In this document: in pieces, positions 10,501-20,385 of the stretch
Position numbering within the stretch: position 1 is the stretch's first letter
How the letters are laid out: the number at the start of each line of letters is the position of its first letter
Origin: Acanthamoeba lenticulata
Taxonomy: Eukaryota > Discosea > Longamoebia > Acanthamoebidae
Reading direction: 5' to 3'
NCBI GenBank assembly: GCA_002179805.1
Contig: NAVB01000291.1
Location: 1 to 26,695, forward strand
DNA length: 26,695 nucleotides
Notes under the pieces: generated by a model
The model's input: only the letters and a program-made list of their open reading frames with translations
Told to the model about the DNA's origin: nothing
Databases searched by the model: none
Position numbers and translations under genes: made by a program

Positions 10501-12298
10501 TCAGTCCAGTTCAGTTGTGGTGAGCTTGAGCATGACCACGCCATGCGGCGCGACTGCAGCCGAGTAGGCGCCCCCGAACGTGCCCAGGTCACGCTCCGCC
10601 CACAGGTCGCGCACACGCTGCCGGGCCTGCGGCGACAGGCCAATCTCCGTCCTGAACAACAGCATCAACGTCATGACCACATCCACTTCATCATCGGTGG
10701 AAGAATTCTATACCACAAAACGCTGATGTTGGCCGCGCGGGCCTGGCGGTTCCACAGGAGGACGGCGAGCGCGCGGTCGTGGAGCTCGCGGCGCCACACT
10801 TCGAGCCCGTCGCGGGCCCACACACGGCGGCCCTGGCGCCCGAGCGTGTCCTGGTCGACGGCGATGACCTCGCGGGCCGTGAGGATGGCCCGCGTCTGCG
10901 GGGACATCGCCCGCAGGTCGTTCCCGGCGATGAGCGGCGCCGCCAGCATGGCCCACAGTGAGAAGTGGGCGCGGTACTCCTCGGCCGTCATCCCCCCGTT
11001 GCCCACCTCGAGCATGTCCGGGTCGTTCCTGCCCAGCCACAAAATTGCAATAAAGATAGTAAAAGAAAGTTATTAAAATACATAAAAAATCAATCTTCTA
11101 TTTAAATCAAAAATAAATAGAAGAAAATGGACGGACCAGGCGCCAGGACCGGCCCAGCGGGCGAGCTGCATGGCCTCCTGGTAGTCGACGATGCGGGTGA
11201 TGGTGTCCCACTTGTCACGGATGTCGATGTACTCGCGCCACAGGTTGCACACGGCGGCCACCTTGGTCCACGGCACCGTCATGTTGTCCAGGTCGGCGTA
11301 GGCCGGCCAGCTTCACACCACAAGGTCGCCAATCAGCTTGTCGGGCAGGATGTCATCAACTCCATGAACATGCCATACATACCTGCAGCTGAAGACGATC
11401 GGGCGAGCGGCGGCGCCGAGGAGGCGGGACCACTTGGTGTAATAGGCATCCATCTCGTTGACGGGCAGCCAGCAGCCGTCCAGCTTGAGGAGGTCGACGC
11501 CCCACTCGACAAAGGTGGCCACGTCCTTGGCCTCGTACCCCTGCGGCAGTGATGGCGAATGAGCTCCTGAAGGGGAGCATGGGATGGGACAAGAGGTGAG
11601 ACGCACGAGCGAGCCGGGGTAGCCCATGCAGGTGAGCTTGCCCGAGTCCTCGTAGATCCCAAACTTGAGGCCGCGGCTGTGGATGTAGTCCGCCACGGGC
11701 TTGATGCCCTTCGGGAAACGCTGAAGAAGAAGAGAAAATCTATTCAACATTTTTTTTTTGAAAAATGAGGACAAGATAAAAAGAACGAAAGACGAAAGGA
11801 GATGGAGCAGACCTCAGGGTCAGCCTGCAGTGTACCGTCGGAGGCGCGGGAGCGATCGAGCCAGCAGTCGTCCACGTTGATGAACTCGTAGCCCGCAGCT
11901 CTGCAGGAAGCTTGAGATCAAAAAAGCTGATAACGTGGAAGCAAGCAGGGGCTGTGTGATGCAGTACTTCATGCCAGAGGCGACCATGGCGTCGGCCATC
12001 TCGGTGAGGAGGCGAGCCGAAATGCAGTTGTTGGGGCTCTCGGTGCAGTTGACGGTGCAGCCAAAGTGGTTCCACGAGTTCCAGCCCATGGGCGGCGTCA
12101 GCGCCAGCCCATTGTCCCACGCTGCCGCCTGCCAGCGCCCCCCCCTTCTTGGTGAGAAGCCCACTCACCATTTTCATTCATTTTCTCCATCTCCGTCCGC
12201 ACTAACGGGGACAGACGTACAGGGGTGAAGCTGCATAGTGCAAGCAAAAAAGACGGCAGGACCGCCACCAACATGGGCAGGGTGCACCTTCTTCGCAT
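10501..12298 (-). CDS. Alpha-galactosidase / alpha-N-acetylgalactosaminidase, family GH27
   Basis: Retaining GH27 glycosidase that removes terminal alpha-linked galactose (or GalNAc) from glycolipids and glycoproteins; lysosomal or secreted. Eight exons (12298-12169, 12121-11968, 11900-11813, 11720-11607, 11540-11383, 11310-11137, 11028-10714, 10651-10501) give 1284 nt, 427 residues, the usual size. The N-terminus is a signal peptide: basic 'MRRR' then a hydrophobic core up to about residue 24. Family blocks in order: 'TPPMGWNSWNHFGC', 'GYEFINVDDCWLD', 'FPKGIKPVADYIHSRGLKFGIYED', 'LLKLDGCW' with the nucleophile at Asp183, 'SCSWPAY', 'CNLWREYID' with the acid/base at about Asp244, 'PGAWNDPDMLEVGNG', 'LLAAPLIAGNDLR' and a short beta C-terminal domain ('ISVLWTEIGL'). 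Substrate preference cannot be read with confidence. Every intron has GT..AG ends and joins restore family sequence. Confidence 0.96.
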
Positions 12299-12588
12299 GA
12301 CGTATTGTAATGCAACAGAGGGCAGCCGTATGTCGTCTCAACGACCCCGTAGCAAATTTAAAGAGCGGCCGCACTCGGGTGAGCACTGCTTGAGGAAATG
12401 TGCCAAATTCAGTTTGGCCAAAATACATTGGTGAAAACGCAAAAGGAAGGTACTCGCGCAGACAGAAACGTGAATATGAACGATTGCCCATGGAGTGGAA
12501 AGAAGAAAACAACAGCCCAGGCCAGAAGCACAAGAAAACCCCTCCTTGCTCCGGTGTTGTGGCCAACCTGGGGTCACCAGTGGTGGGC
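12299..12588. promoter_or_regulatory. Divergent region between alpha-galactosidase (-) and the ankyrin-type repeat gene (+)
   Basis: 290 bp lie between start codons if the + gene begins at ATG 12589, or 101 bp if it begins at 12400. The + frame is open throughout 12400-12588 but is Lys/Arg/Asn-rich and shows no domain, which fits a 5' leader as well as an N-terminal extension. Confidence 0.5.
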
Positions 12589-13713
12589 ATGAGCGACCTC
12601 ATGCTGGAGATTTTCCTGCTCATCTTCCAGTTTGTCAATCGTCTGTCCCTGCCAGCCGCCGGCGCCGTGTGTCGCACATGGCGCGATTCTCTTCCAACAC
12701 TTCTGGAGCCACCCAACAACGTCTTTGCCGAACAAGTGGCCGGCGAGGGCTGGCTCTCCGTGCTCCAGTGGGCGCGTGCCAACGGCTGCCCGTGGGACAG
12801 GAAGGCCTGCATCGAGGCTGCCAGGAGAGGCCACCTGGACGTGCTCCAGTGGGCGCATGCCAACGGCTGCCCGTGGGACGAGGACACCTTGGTCATAGGA
12901 GGGTTGTGTTCCCATGCAGCCAAGGGAGGCCATCTGCACGTGCTCCAGTGGCTGCGCGCCATTGGATGCCCGTGGGATCCGTTCGTCCTGGAAACGGCGG
13001 CAAACGCAGCCAGGGGAGGCCACCTGGCCATGCTCAAGTGGGCGCGTGCCAACGGCTGCCCGTGGGACAGCGAGACCTGCAGCGAGGCTGCCAGGGGAGG
13101 CCACCTGGACGTGCTCCGGTGGGCGCGTGCTAATGGCTGCCTATGGGACGAGGACACCTGCACCAACGCAGCCAAAGGAGGCCACTTAGACGTGCTCCAG
13201 TGGGCGCGCACCAACGGCTGCGTATGGGACAAGACGACGTGGTATGCCGCGGTGTCGCATGGCCCTGTGGAAATGCTCGAGTGGTTGGAATGCAACTATT
13301 ACCCGTGGCATGAGGACACGTGCACCTATGCCGCAAGAAAAGGACGTCTGGATGTGCTCCAGTGGGCGCACGATCATGGCTACCCTTGGGACGAAGAAAC
13401 CTGCAGCCAAGCGGCCAAGGGCGGGCACCTGGACATACTCCAGTGGCTGCACGCCAACGGCTGCCCATGGGACAAGAACACGTGCAGGAAAGCAGCCAAG
13501 GGCGGCCACCTGGACGTGCTCCAGTGGGCGCACGCCAACGGCTGCCCGTGGGACGAGACCACCCTCCTCGAGGCTGCCAAGGGACGCCACGTGGCCATAC
13601 TTCAGTGGCTGCACGCCAACGACTTCCTGTGGGACGAGAGCACCTTCAGCCAAGCTGCCAGGGGAGGCCATCTGGCCATGCTCTCGTGGGCACGTGACAA
13701 AGGGAGCACTTGA
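12400..13713 (+). CDS. F-box-like / ankyrin-type repeat protein with 'CPWD' repeats
   Basis: A single exon, unlike its neighbours. The safest start is ATG 12589 (374 residues); the frame is also open from ATG 12400 (437 residues). An F-box-like segment ('LMLEIFLLIFQFVNRLSLPAAGAVCRTWRDSL') is followed by eleven full units and one partial unit of about 27 residues. The consensus is roughly V-L-Q-W-A-x-A-N-G-C-P-W-D-E-x-T-C-x-x-A-A-x-G-G-H-L-D, each unit a helix pair of ankyrin type. Such proteins are abundant in Acanthamoeba and in giant amoebal viruses; with an F-box they probably act as substrate adaptors of SCF ubiquitin ligases (inference). Repeats are very alike at the DNA level, so recent duplication or gene conversion is likely. 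One unit has a longer loop (near residue 105 from ATG 12589) and one has 'PWH' in place of 'PWD'. Lack of introns raises transfer or retroposition as possibilities. Confidence 0.85.
   Translation: MPNSVWPKYIGENAKGRYSRRQKREYERLPMEWKEENNSPGQKHKKTPPCSGVVANLGSPVVGMSDLMLEIFLLIFQFVNRLSLPAAGAVCRTWRDSLPTLLEPPNNVFAEQVAGEGWLSVLQWARANGCPWDRKACIEAARRGHLDVLQWAHANGCPWDEDTLVIGGLCSHAAKGGHLHVLQWLRAIGCPWDPFVLETAANAARGGHLAMLKWARANGCPWDSETCSEAARGGHLDVLRWARANGCLWDEDTCTNAAKGGHLDVLQWARTNGCVWDKTTWYAAVSHGPVEMLEWLECNYYPWHEDTCTYAARKGRLDVLQWAHDHGYPWDEETCSQAAKGGHLDILQWLHANGCPWDKNTCRKAAKGGHLDVLQWAHANGCPWDETTLLEAAKGRHVAILQWLHANDFLWDESTFSQAARGGHLAMLSWARDKGST
12766..13690 (+). repeat. Tandem array of about 81-bp coding repeats
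   Basis: Eleven complete units of usually 81 bp (27 codons) and one truncated unit. The shared core reads 'gtgctccagtgggcgc' followed by a codon block for Asn-Gly-Cys-Pro-Trp-Asp. Several neighbouring units differ at only a few bases. Confidence 0.85.
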
Positions 13714-13850
13714 GACACCAGGGCAGCCGAGTGGCGAATGGCCAAGAGGAGGAAAAGAAGAGTGTAAAAGTTTTCAAGGAAGAGTTGTGCCGAAACAAAC
13801 AATTTTTCGATCGAAAATACAACAGAAGAAGAAGAAGAACGAGGGAGAAA

Positions 13851-16803
13851 TCAAAACGTAGACGACGTGGCTGCGGCGACCGACAAGGAGGCGGCCGAGA
13901 CGGCCTGCGGGGTTGTCGAAGCCACGAGCGCCGAAGCTCTTGACGGGAACGGAAACGTCGACGAAGGAGGTGCGGGCAAAGGCAGCGGAGGCGCGAGGGC
14001 CAGCTGCGCCTCGTAGGCCCGCAGTTGCGCGAGGAAGTTGTCGTTGGGGCACACCTGCGGCCGGCTCCGCCGCGCCAGCTCGAGCGCGTCGGCCAGCGGC
14101 AGCCGCAGCGTCCGCATCAAATACGCCACCAACTGCTCCGCCCCCCCCCGCGTGTCGTGTCGTGTTGTCGTGTCATCAGCCGCACACGCGTGCGTGCGTG
14201 TGCGTGCGCGCGTGCGTGCGTGCGACGTACGACAGTGGCCGAGCGCGAGATGCCGGCCTGGCAGTGGATCAGGACGCCGCCGCCGACGTTGCGGCCCTCG
14301 TCGATGAAGGCGTGGCACCGGTCCAGGTGGCGCATCATGTCCTCCCGCAGGTTGTCCATCGCCTCCAGCACCAGATATTGAAACTCCTGCACGCGCGCGC
14401 GTGTCGTGCCATCAGCGCGTGTCGTGTCGTGCGGTGCGCGCGTGTGTGTGCGGGCAAGTACCGAAGGAAAGTAGGCGGCCGAGGTCATCATGGCGGCGTT
14501 GAGGACGTGCGTGATGTTGAGCTTGCGGAGAAGGACTTTGTTGCGCGCGGCGTCGATGCCGCCGATGTAGAGACGGTCGAGCACGAGCTGCGCGGCGTAC
14601 CGGTGGCCCAGCGAGTCGAGGTTGGCCACGGCCGCCAGGCACTCGGGCACGCTCCCGCGCCCGAGAAAGTTGTACTGCAGCCCGAGTCGCGTGAGCCTCG
14701 TCAGGTCGGACACCGACGCCTCGGTCTCGGGCGGCACCTCCTCGTCGGTCTGGCGCTGCAAGTCAGCCAAAAACACACGCGTGTCGTGTCGTGTCGTGTC
14801 GTGTCGTGTCGTGTCGTGTCGTGTCGTGGCGCACCGGGAAGGCGTCAATGCAGTTGTGGGCCAAGTCGAGCTCCCGCAGTGCGTGCCGCGCCAAGTATAG
14901 TGCACTGCGCACGACACGACACACGCGCGGTCAGCCGCACACCACACACGGCACACGCGCGTGCGCACGACACGCACGCACCAAAGGGGAAAGTGCTCGA
15001 GCTGGTTGTGCTGGAGCTCGAGCGTGTGGAGGTTGGTCAGCTGGCGGAGGGCCGCGTCGGGCAGGCTCGTGAGGATGTTGCCGTCGGCCTTGAGGCACGT
15101 GAGGCTCGTGAGGCGCCCGAGCTGGGCCGGCAGCGTCGCCAGCGCGTTGCGGCTGAGCACGAGCGTCGTCAGGCGGCTCAGCCCGGCGAGCGGCGTCGCG
15201 CCCTCCTCGTCACCGGCACTGCTGCTGAGGGACTCGAGCCCGTTGCGGGCGAGGTCGAGGTGGGTAAGGCCCGTGAGGCACTGGCCCAGGTTGTCCGGCA
15301 CGCGCGGCCCGAGGCTGTTGCCGGCCAGCACGAGCTCGGCCAGCGCGCCCGTCTGCGGCAGCTTCCGCACGAGGTCGGCGAATGCTGACGTCAGCATTCC
15401 AGACGACGAGGACGACGAGGACGACGTTGCTGACGTCAGCGGGGAGGATGCTGAGGTCAGCGACGACGGCGGTGTCGACGTGGGCGATCGCAAAGCCGAC
15501 GTTGAGGACGACAGCGGCGATGATGAAGACGATGAAGATGACGATGATGATGATGATGAAGAGGACGAAGGCCTTGATGAAGATGGAGAGGACGATGAGG
15601 CGCGCGAGGCCGGTGGCGGGAGGGACGAGGTGGAGGAGGCCAGCCGGAGGGTCTCCCGCCCAAGTGCGTTGTCGTTGAGGCGGAGGGCCGTCAGCAGCGT
15701 CAGGTGGTGGAGCTTGGGCAGGCCGCCCACGGTCAGGTGGTTCATCCCGAGCGTCAGCGTCCGCAGCGCCGAAAGCGCCGCCAGCTGCGGCACTTTCCCC
15801 TGTTGTATTAAAAAAAATTCATCAATTTCAAAAATATAAATTAATTCAGATTTTTTGGAGTAATAAATTTGTTGAAATTAAATAGTTTAAAATGAAATGG
15901 AGAAAAAACCTCGATTTCGTTCATGTGGGCGTTGAGCTCGGTGAGGCGCGTGAGGCACTGGACGCCCTTGAGGGAGGTGAGGCCGTTGAGTTCGATGTGG
16001 AGCGACTCGAGCGACACGAGGCAGCACACGTAGCGCGGGATCCGGTCCAGGTTGTTGTTGCGCAGGTTGAGCCGCGTCAGCGACGGCATCATGGGCGGCA
16101 GCTGCTGCGTGGCCGTCGTCGTCGTCGTCGACGTCGTGGCCGTCGCGGTCAACGCGTCGATGGGCGACGGCGGCGGCGTGGGCGGCAAGAAAGGCGACGA
16201 GGCCGGCATGGACGACGATGGCGACGGCGATGAAGACGACGACGACGAAGAGGAGGAGACAGGCAAGGGGTCGCTCAGGGGGAGCGACGCCAGAAAGGCC
16301 GCCGTGGCCGCGGCGGTAGCCGTCAAGGAGGCCGAGGCCGGGCCCAAGGGCGTGGGCGTGTGGGCGTCGTCGTCGTCGTCCCACCACATGCTGAACGGGT
16401 CGGAGATGGCGCTCAGGGGCGACGTGAACGAGTTGCTGCGGCGCTTGACCGACGGGAACGCGCTGTGGCACAAGTCGTTGTTGCTCAGGTCCAGGCTCTC
16501 CAGGTGCTCCAGCAGGCTCAGCAGCTCCCTGTTCATGAACAGGATGGCAATGAGGATCAACTCGGCAAAGACGAACAGGAACAGAGGATGGGCTTGGTAC
16601 CGTTCCTCGCATTCTTCGCGCTCGCGCTCGTCGAGGGTGGACTCGACGGGCCCGTGCGAGTGCGGGATTGGGAAGAAGGTGAGGCCCAGGTTGGCCAGAC
16701 TCAGGTGAGCAGCGCGCTCGGCGTGGGCCTCGTGGATCTTCTGGCGGACGCGGGCCGCCTTGGACGGTGGGGGGTGGTGTATTGTGAGGCCTCTTGGTTC
16801 CAT
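13851..16803 (-). CDS. Leucine-rich-repeat protein with C-terminal dual-specificity phosphatase domain
   Basis: Seven exons (16803-16601, 16528-15910, 15799-14982, 14904-14835, 14755-14462, 14386-14231, 14135-13851) give 2445 nt, 814 residues. The N-terminal half carries leucine-rich repeats ('LESLDLSNNDL', 'LTRLNLRNNNLDRIP', 'LTHLDLARNGLESL', 'LTTLVLSRNALATLP', 'LHTLELQHNQLEHFP'), interrupted by two long Ser/Thr/Pro low-complexity inserts. The C-terminus is a dual-specificity phosphatase: 'LVLDRLYIGGIDAARN', 'NITHVLNAA', general-acid Asp near 679, and the P-loop 'LIHCQAGISRSATV' with catalytic Cys710 and Arg716. It should dephosphorylate phosphotyrosine/phosphoserine or phosphothreonine in a partner chosen by the repeats; Dictyostelium MPL proteins have a comparable LRR-phosphatase plan. 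The start at 16803 follows the first good exon; ATG 16870 is an in-frame alternative. The 72-nt intron 1 and several later introns lack in-frame stops (see findings). Confidence 0.88.
14136..14230. repeat. GT/CG-rich simple repeat in an LRR-DSP intron
   Basis: This 95-nt intron contains alternating purine-pyrimidine (CGTGCGTGCG-like) sequence and GTGTC units next to a run of Cs. It separates the exon for the phosphatase P-loop from the last exon. Confidence 0.75.
14781..14828. repeat. (GTGTC)n microsatellite in an LRR-DSP intron
   Basis: About nine and a half perfect tandem copies of the pentamer GTGTC on + (GACAC on the coding strand), inside the intron between exons 4 and 5 (14834-14756). 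Shorter related pieces occur in the other introns of the same gene (about 14151-14170, 14399-14430, 14915-14975). Confidence 0.9.
16529..16600 (-). other. 72-nt in-frame intron (or transmembrane-coding segment) in the LRR-DSP gene
   Basis: The segment has a GTACCA donor and an AACAG acceptor, is a multiple of three and has no stop. Left in, it would add 24 residues with a hydrophobic core ('PLFLFVFAELILIAILFM'). Its pyrimidine-rich sequence and a join that gives 'EERELLSLLEHLESLDLSNN' favour removal. Confidence 0.6.
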
Positions 16804-17189
16804 GCCCTGCACGGGCGGCCAGCAGAGCACGTTTTGTTCAGTTGAAGATGCGCTGCATGTGGAGAACATATGAGAAGAAGGATAAAGGGTGAGTAGAAGA
16901 CTCAAGGTGGAATGCAAGGGGGATCGAAAGAAGAAAAAATCGATGGAAAGATTAGAATACCTCACGAGGTTCATAAAAAAACAGTTTTCAGCCCAACACC
17001 TAGACTCGAAAAAGTGGAGCAAAGCTCGATCTGGCGTTCAAGTTCGAAAAGAAACGGTTGTTGCCGTTACTCCAGTGTTCGAGGTATTTCATTCTCTTTT
17101 TTCTTTCCATTGCCACGTAGCGACATTTCTTGCATTCTTCGAGGACTTTCCGTCGACACCACAACATTTGTGAGACTAAGGTTGCTGGC
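16804..17189. promoter_or_regulatory. Intergenic region between two minus-strand LRR genes
   Basis: This 386 bp holds the 3' flank of the TPR/HEAT/LRR gene and the promoter of the LRR-DSP gene. The LRR-DSP frame stays open upstream on the minus strand to about 17022, including ATG 16870, but the extra sequence is low in GC and unlike the repeats. No other gene is visible. Confidence 0.5.
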
Positions 17190-20134
17190 CTAGTCCTCGT
17201 TCTGCTCATCTTCGTGCTTCTGCTTCATGTAGCATGTGGCGATGCGCGACAACCACTCTGGCTTGTCCGTTATCGAGTTGTTCTCCACGCTCAGGTACGT
17301 CAACGCCGCGCACTGGTCGAGACCACGGGGCAAAGCCGTCAGCTCGTTGGCATCGGCGACGAGACGCTCTAGCTTGCTCAGCTTGGACAAGTCCGGCATG
17401 CCTTCAGACTTGAGCTTGCAGTGACCCACGTTCAGCTTCTTCAGGTTGACCAGACCGGCCATCGTCTCGGGGAGCGCTTCAAGGTCGTGGTTATAGTCCA
17501 GGTCGAGTCCCTCCAGGTTGGTGAGCAGGCTCAGCGCAGGAGGAACGCTGACGAGCGCATTGTGCGACACGGACAGGACGCGCAACTCGGTCAGCTGGCC
17601 GATGCTTTCAGGCAGCTGCGTGAGCTTGTTTCTGCTGAGATCGAGCTTGGTGAGCGAGGTCAAGTCGGCTACGACGTCGGAAAGTGCGCCTGCCAGACGA
17701 TTCGAACTCAAGTCGAGGCTGGTCAGGGCGGTGAACCGCGACAACTCGGCAGGCAGCTCTCGCAGTCGGTTCCCGCCGAGGTTCAACTCTGGAGGGCATC
17801 AACATGTTGACAGACAAGCGTAAATAGACCTGTTTGGACATGCTCACCGCCATTCACGTACCGACGGCATCATGAAGCTCGAAGATGGCGGGGTGGACTG
17901 TTTGTGTCCTTTTTCCTGACATGTTGATGACCTTGGATTCGCGCCAGACGGCAAGCTCTTCATCGGACGGGACATACTGTTCCACTCCACGTTCGTACTC
18001 TTCGTTTTTACGCTGTTGCTCTCGCTTTTCTGCAAATAAAATAAATCCATTAATAATTAATGGAAAAAAAAACAAAAACAAAAACAAAAAAAGAAAAATC
18101 ATCAAGAAACAGCAGAAGATTAGAGAGACAAGAGATGCGCCTCGGTACCTTCTTCCTCGATTTCATGGAGGAGCTCAACGATCCTGGGGTGCTTGACCCA
18201 CCTTGAGAGGATGTGCTTGACTTCGAGCTGAAGCCCGCCAGAGGGCGATAAGAGGGCTTCCACTTGCGGCAGGTAGGTGTCGTTGTCGATCACGAACAAG
18301 GCGACGAGGGCGATCTGCTTCAGTGAGGGCACCTTGAGAGCTCGTTCGAGGGCGTCCCGCGCGCTTGGCTCCGACCCAAAGTAACGCAAGGCAAAGCAGC
18401 TCTCGGCCACACGACGATCGTTGCCAATCTCAAACATGATCTCGTCGTCGTCGGAATCAGAGTCCTCGTCTTCCTTGCCAGCTGTTGTGGCTTGAGAGGC
18501 GCCTTCAGGCCGGGCCAAAGCAGCTTCCTTCCTGGCGAGGCCCATGCAGCTGACCAGGATGGGAATGGCTCGTGGATCGCCAAGAACGCCAAACGACTCG
18601 GCAATGTGCATCGGGAACAAATTCACCTGTTGAGCACGATGAGAGGTGTTCTGCCATCTTTTGTTTTTATGTTCCGAGGAATGAAGGCGTACGTCCTGAG
18701 GAAGGAGTTGCTTCAAAATGTCGAACGTCCGCTCGTCTTTGGCCGAGGCGAGCACTTTGGCGCATCCCTTGATCGTGCAGATGCCGCCTGTTTGCCTCAG
18801 CATGGAAAACACCTTGTCGGCCACGCTCTTGTCGGTGGCGCGTTCAGCAAGGATGCTGAACGCCGTGTCCTCGAGCCTGCCGTGGTAGTGATGCCAACAG
18901 ACGGCCAGAAGCCATTCCGTGGAAGCCGGGCTCTGATCCTGGCGCAACGTGTCGTTGATGAACTCAAACCCTGTCTCCTGCACATCACCAGTGTCAGGAA
19001 GATCAACAACTGAGTCAAGTCGAAGAAGCAGATTATACCCCGTTGCTGAGCAGAGCAAGCTTGGCGACATTGTCCTCGGTGTAGTCCAGGTGCTCGCAGA
19101 ATGAGGGAATCCAGTTCAAAAACTTGACCTTCTTGGCAACTTCGGCTTCAGCGGCCTTGTCTCCCTTGTGATGATGGTACTTGGCCAGAAGGTCATGCCC
19201 ATCAGCGCTCTTGGGGTGTTTAGCAAGAAGCTGATTGATGGTCTGCAGTGATTCATCCCACCTCTCGAGCTTCTGCTCCATGAGCGCCACCTTGAGCGGC
19301 CACGTTTCGTCCTCGGGCTCTTTCTGCTCATGTTGTAAAACAAAACAATTAGTGAATAATTTAAAAATTGAATTAATTTTATCTCAAAAAGAATAATGGC
19401 ACGCACCACCCACGCTTCACGGTACAGCTTGATGGCCTTTTCAGGTTTGTCACTCTGCTCGTAGAGCCCAGCAAGGGTCGTTTTAAACACTTCCATCATC
19501 TCGGAATCCTCCGGTGCGCCCAGACGATCAATTGCCATTTGAAGGAACTTCTCTGCTCGAGCAAAGCGCTCCTCTTTCCAGGTCTTCTCTTCCTCCTCGT
19601 TGGCCGTCTTGGTGGGACCATAGCAAACTTGGCGCTTCTTGCGAATGACGCCACTGCCCTCTCTGCCCTGCCTTGTGGAAAGGCGACCGATCTGCAGGCA
19701 GAACTCAAGAAAGATCATCTTCTCATTTCCGCTGAGTGCCTCGCCTGTCTTGGCTTCGCGGTCCTGCAATGTATCAAACAATCACGCAAGCGTCAATGGT
19801 GGAGCAAAAGCGGTGCCAGCAAGGCGGACGTCATTGTACACCTGTAATAACGCGGCACCATCAGCCCATGCATCACATGCCCCATCAGCATCGCCCAGGT
19901 AGTTGCGGAACTCGCCCAGAGCATCATAGGCAGTTGGAAGGATGGTATCTGCGCATTAATACAGCATCGTTAGTTCCAAATAAGGAACTCAAACAAGCCC
20001 AACAAAGACGTTGCAGGGCCAGTACCAGGAGCTTCCAACCTCAGGTTGGCCAACAATGTGGTGAGGTGGGCTGTGGCTTCCTTGGGCGCACCGCTGTTGA
20101 ACTGCGTCACAATTTGGGCAAGCTGCTCCTCCAT
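17190..20134 (-). CDS. TPR-like / HEAT-like / LRR multi-repeat protein of unknown function
   Basis: Eight exons (20134-20026, 19948-19842, 19763-19407, 19323-19039, 18977-18693, 18626-18149, 18029-17862, 17788-17190) give 2388 nt, 795 residues. Residues 1 to about 285 form helical TPR-like pairs ('ARAEKFLQMAIDRLG', 'KPEKAIKLYREAWV', 'RWDESLQTINQLLAKHPKSADGHDLLAKYHHHKGDKAAE'). Residues about 290-540 look like HEAT/Armadillo-type helices with 'DPRAIPILVSCMGLA' and 'RVAESCFALRYFGSEPSARDALERAL', broken by an acidic 'DEDSDSDDDE' loop. A charged linker ('REQQRKNEEYERG') leads to at least eight leucine-rich repeats (about 597-785) ending in 'DEQNED'. No enzyme motif is present, so a cytoplasmic scaffold is the simplest reading (inference). 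I do not recognise the full arrangement. Intron 5 (66 nt, 18692-18627) is in frame and stop-free. Confidence 0.85.
18063..18092. repeat. A-rich (AAAAC)n tract in intron 6 of the TPR/HEAT/LRR gene
   Basis: Runs of A broken by single Cs every five to six bases, read as TTTTTG-type pyrimidine-rich sequence on the coding strand, next to a GTACCG donor. Confidence 0.7.
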
Positions 20135-20385
20135 CTTTAAAGCTTGCTTCTTTGGTTTGTGTGTTCTCGAGTAAAAAAAGGCCGGCGTCTCTGAACTGAA
20201 AAACACTTAAGTGGTTCAGTTCAGGCCCAGCTTCAGTTCAAGCCATCATCTATTTTAATGTTGTGGCCGCCTTGCGTAGTCCACCTTGTTCCGCCTTGTT
20301 CCACCTTGCTCTGCACTCTCGCTGTGTGTTGGATGAAGCCTAGAGTCCAGAGAGCCAGAGGTCGTGGCAGCTAGCCACAACATGA

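Noticed and set aside
12174..13295. A 373-codon - strand ORF opposite the ankyrin-type array
   Set aside because: Its repeats mirror the 81-bp coding repeats on the other strand, and the 'PWD' frame is the one with a known fold.
14781..14828. Possible CRISPR-like or satellite array
   Set aside because: The units are a contiguous pentamer with no spacers; it is a simple microsatellite inside an intron.
13913..15388. A 491-codon + strand ORF opposite the LRR-DSP gene
   Set aside because: It is antisense to well-supported LRR and phosphatase exons, and reads through their stop-free introns. Its length follows from high GC and the (GTGTC)n repeats.
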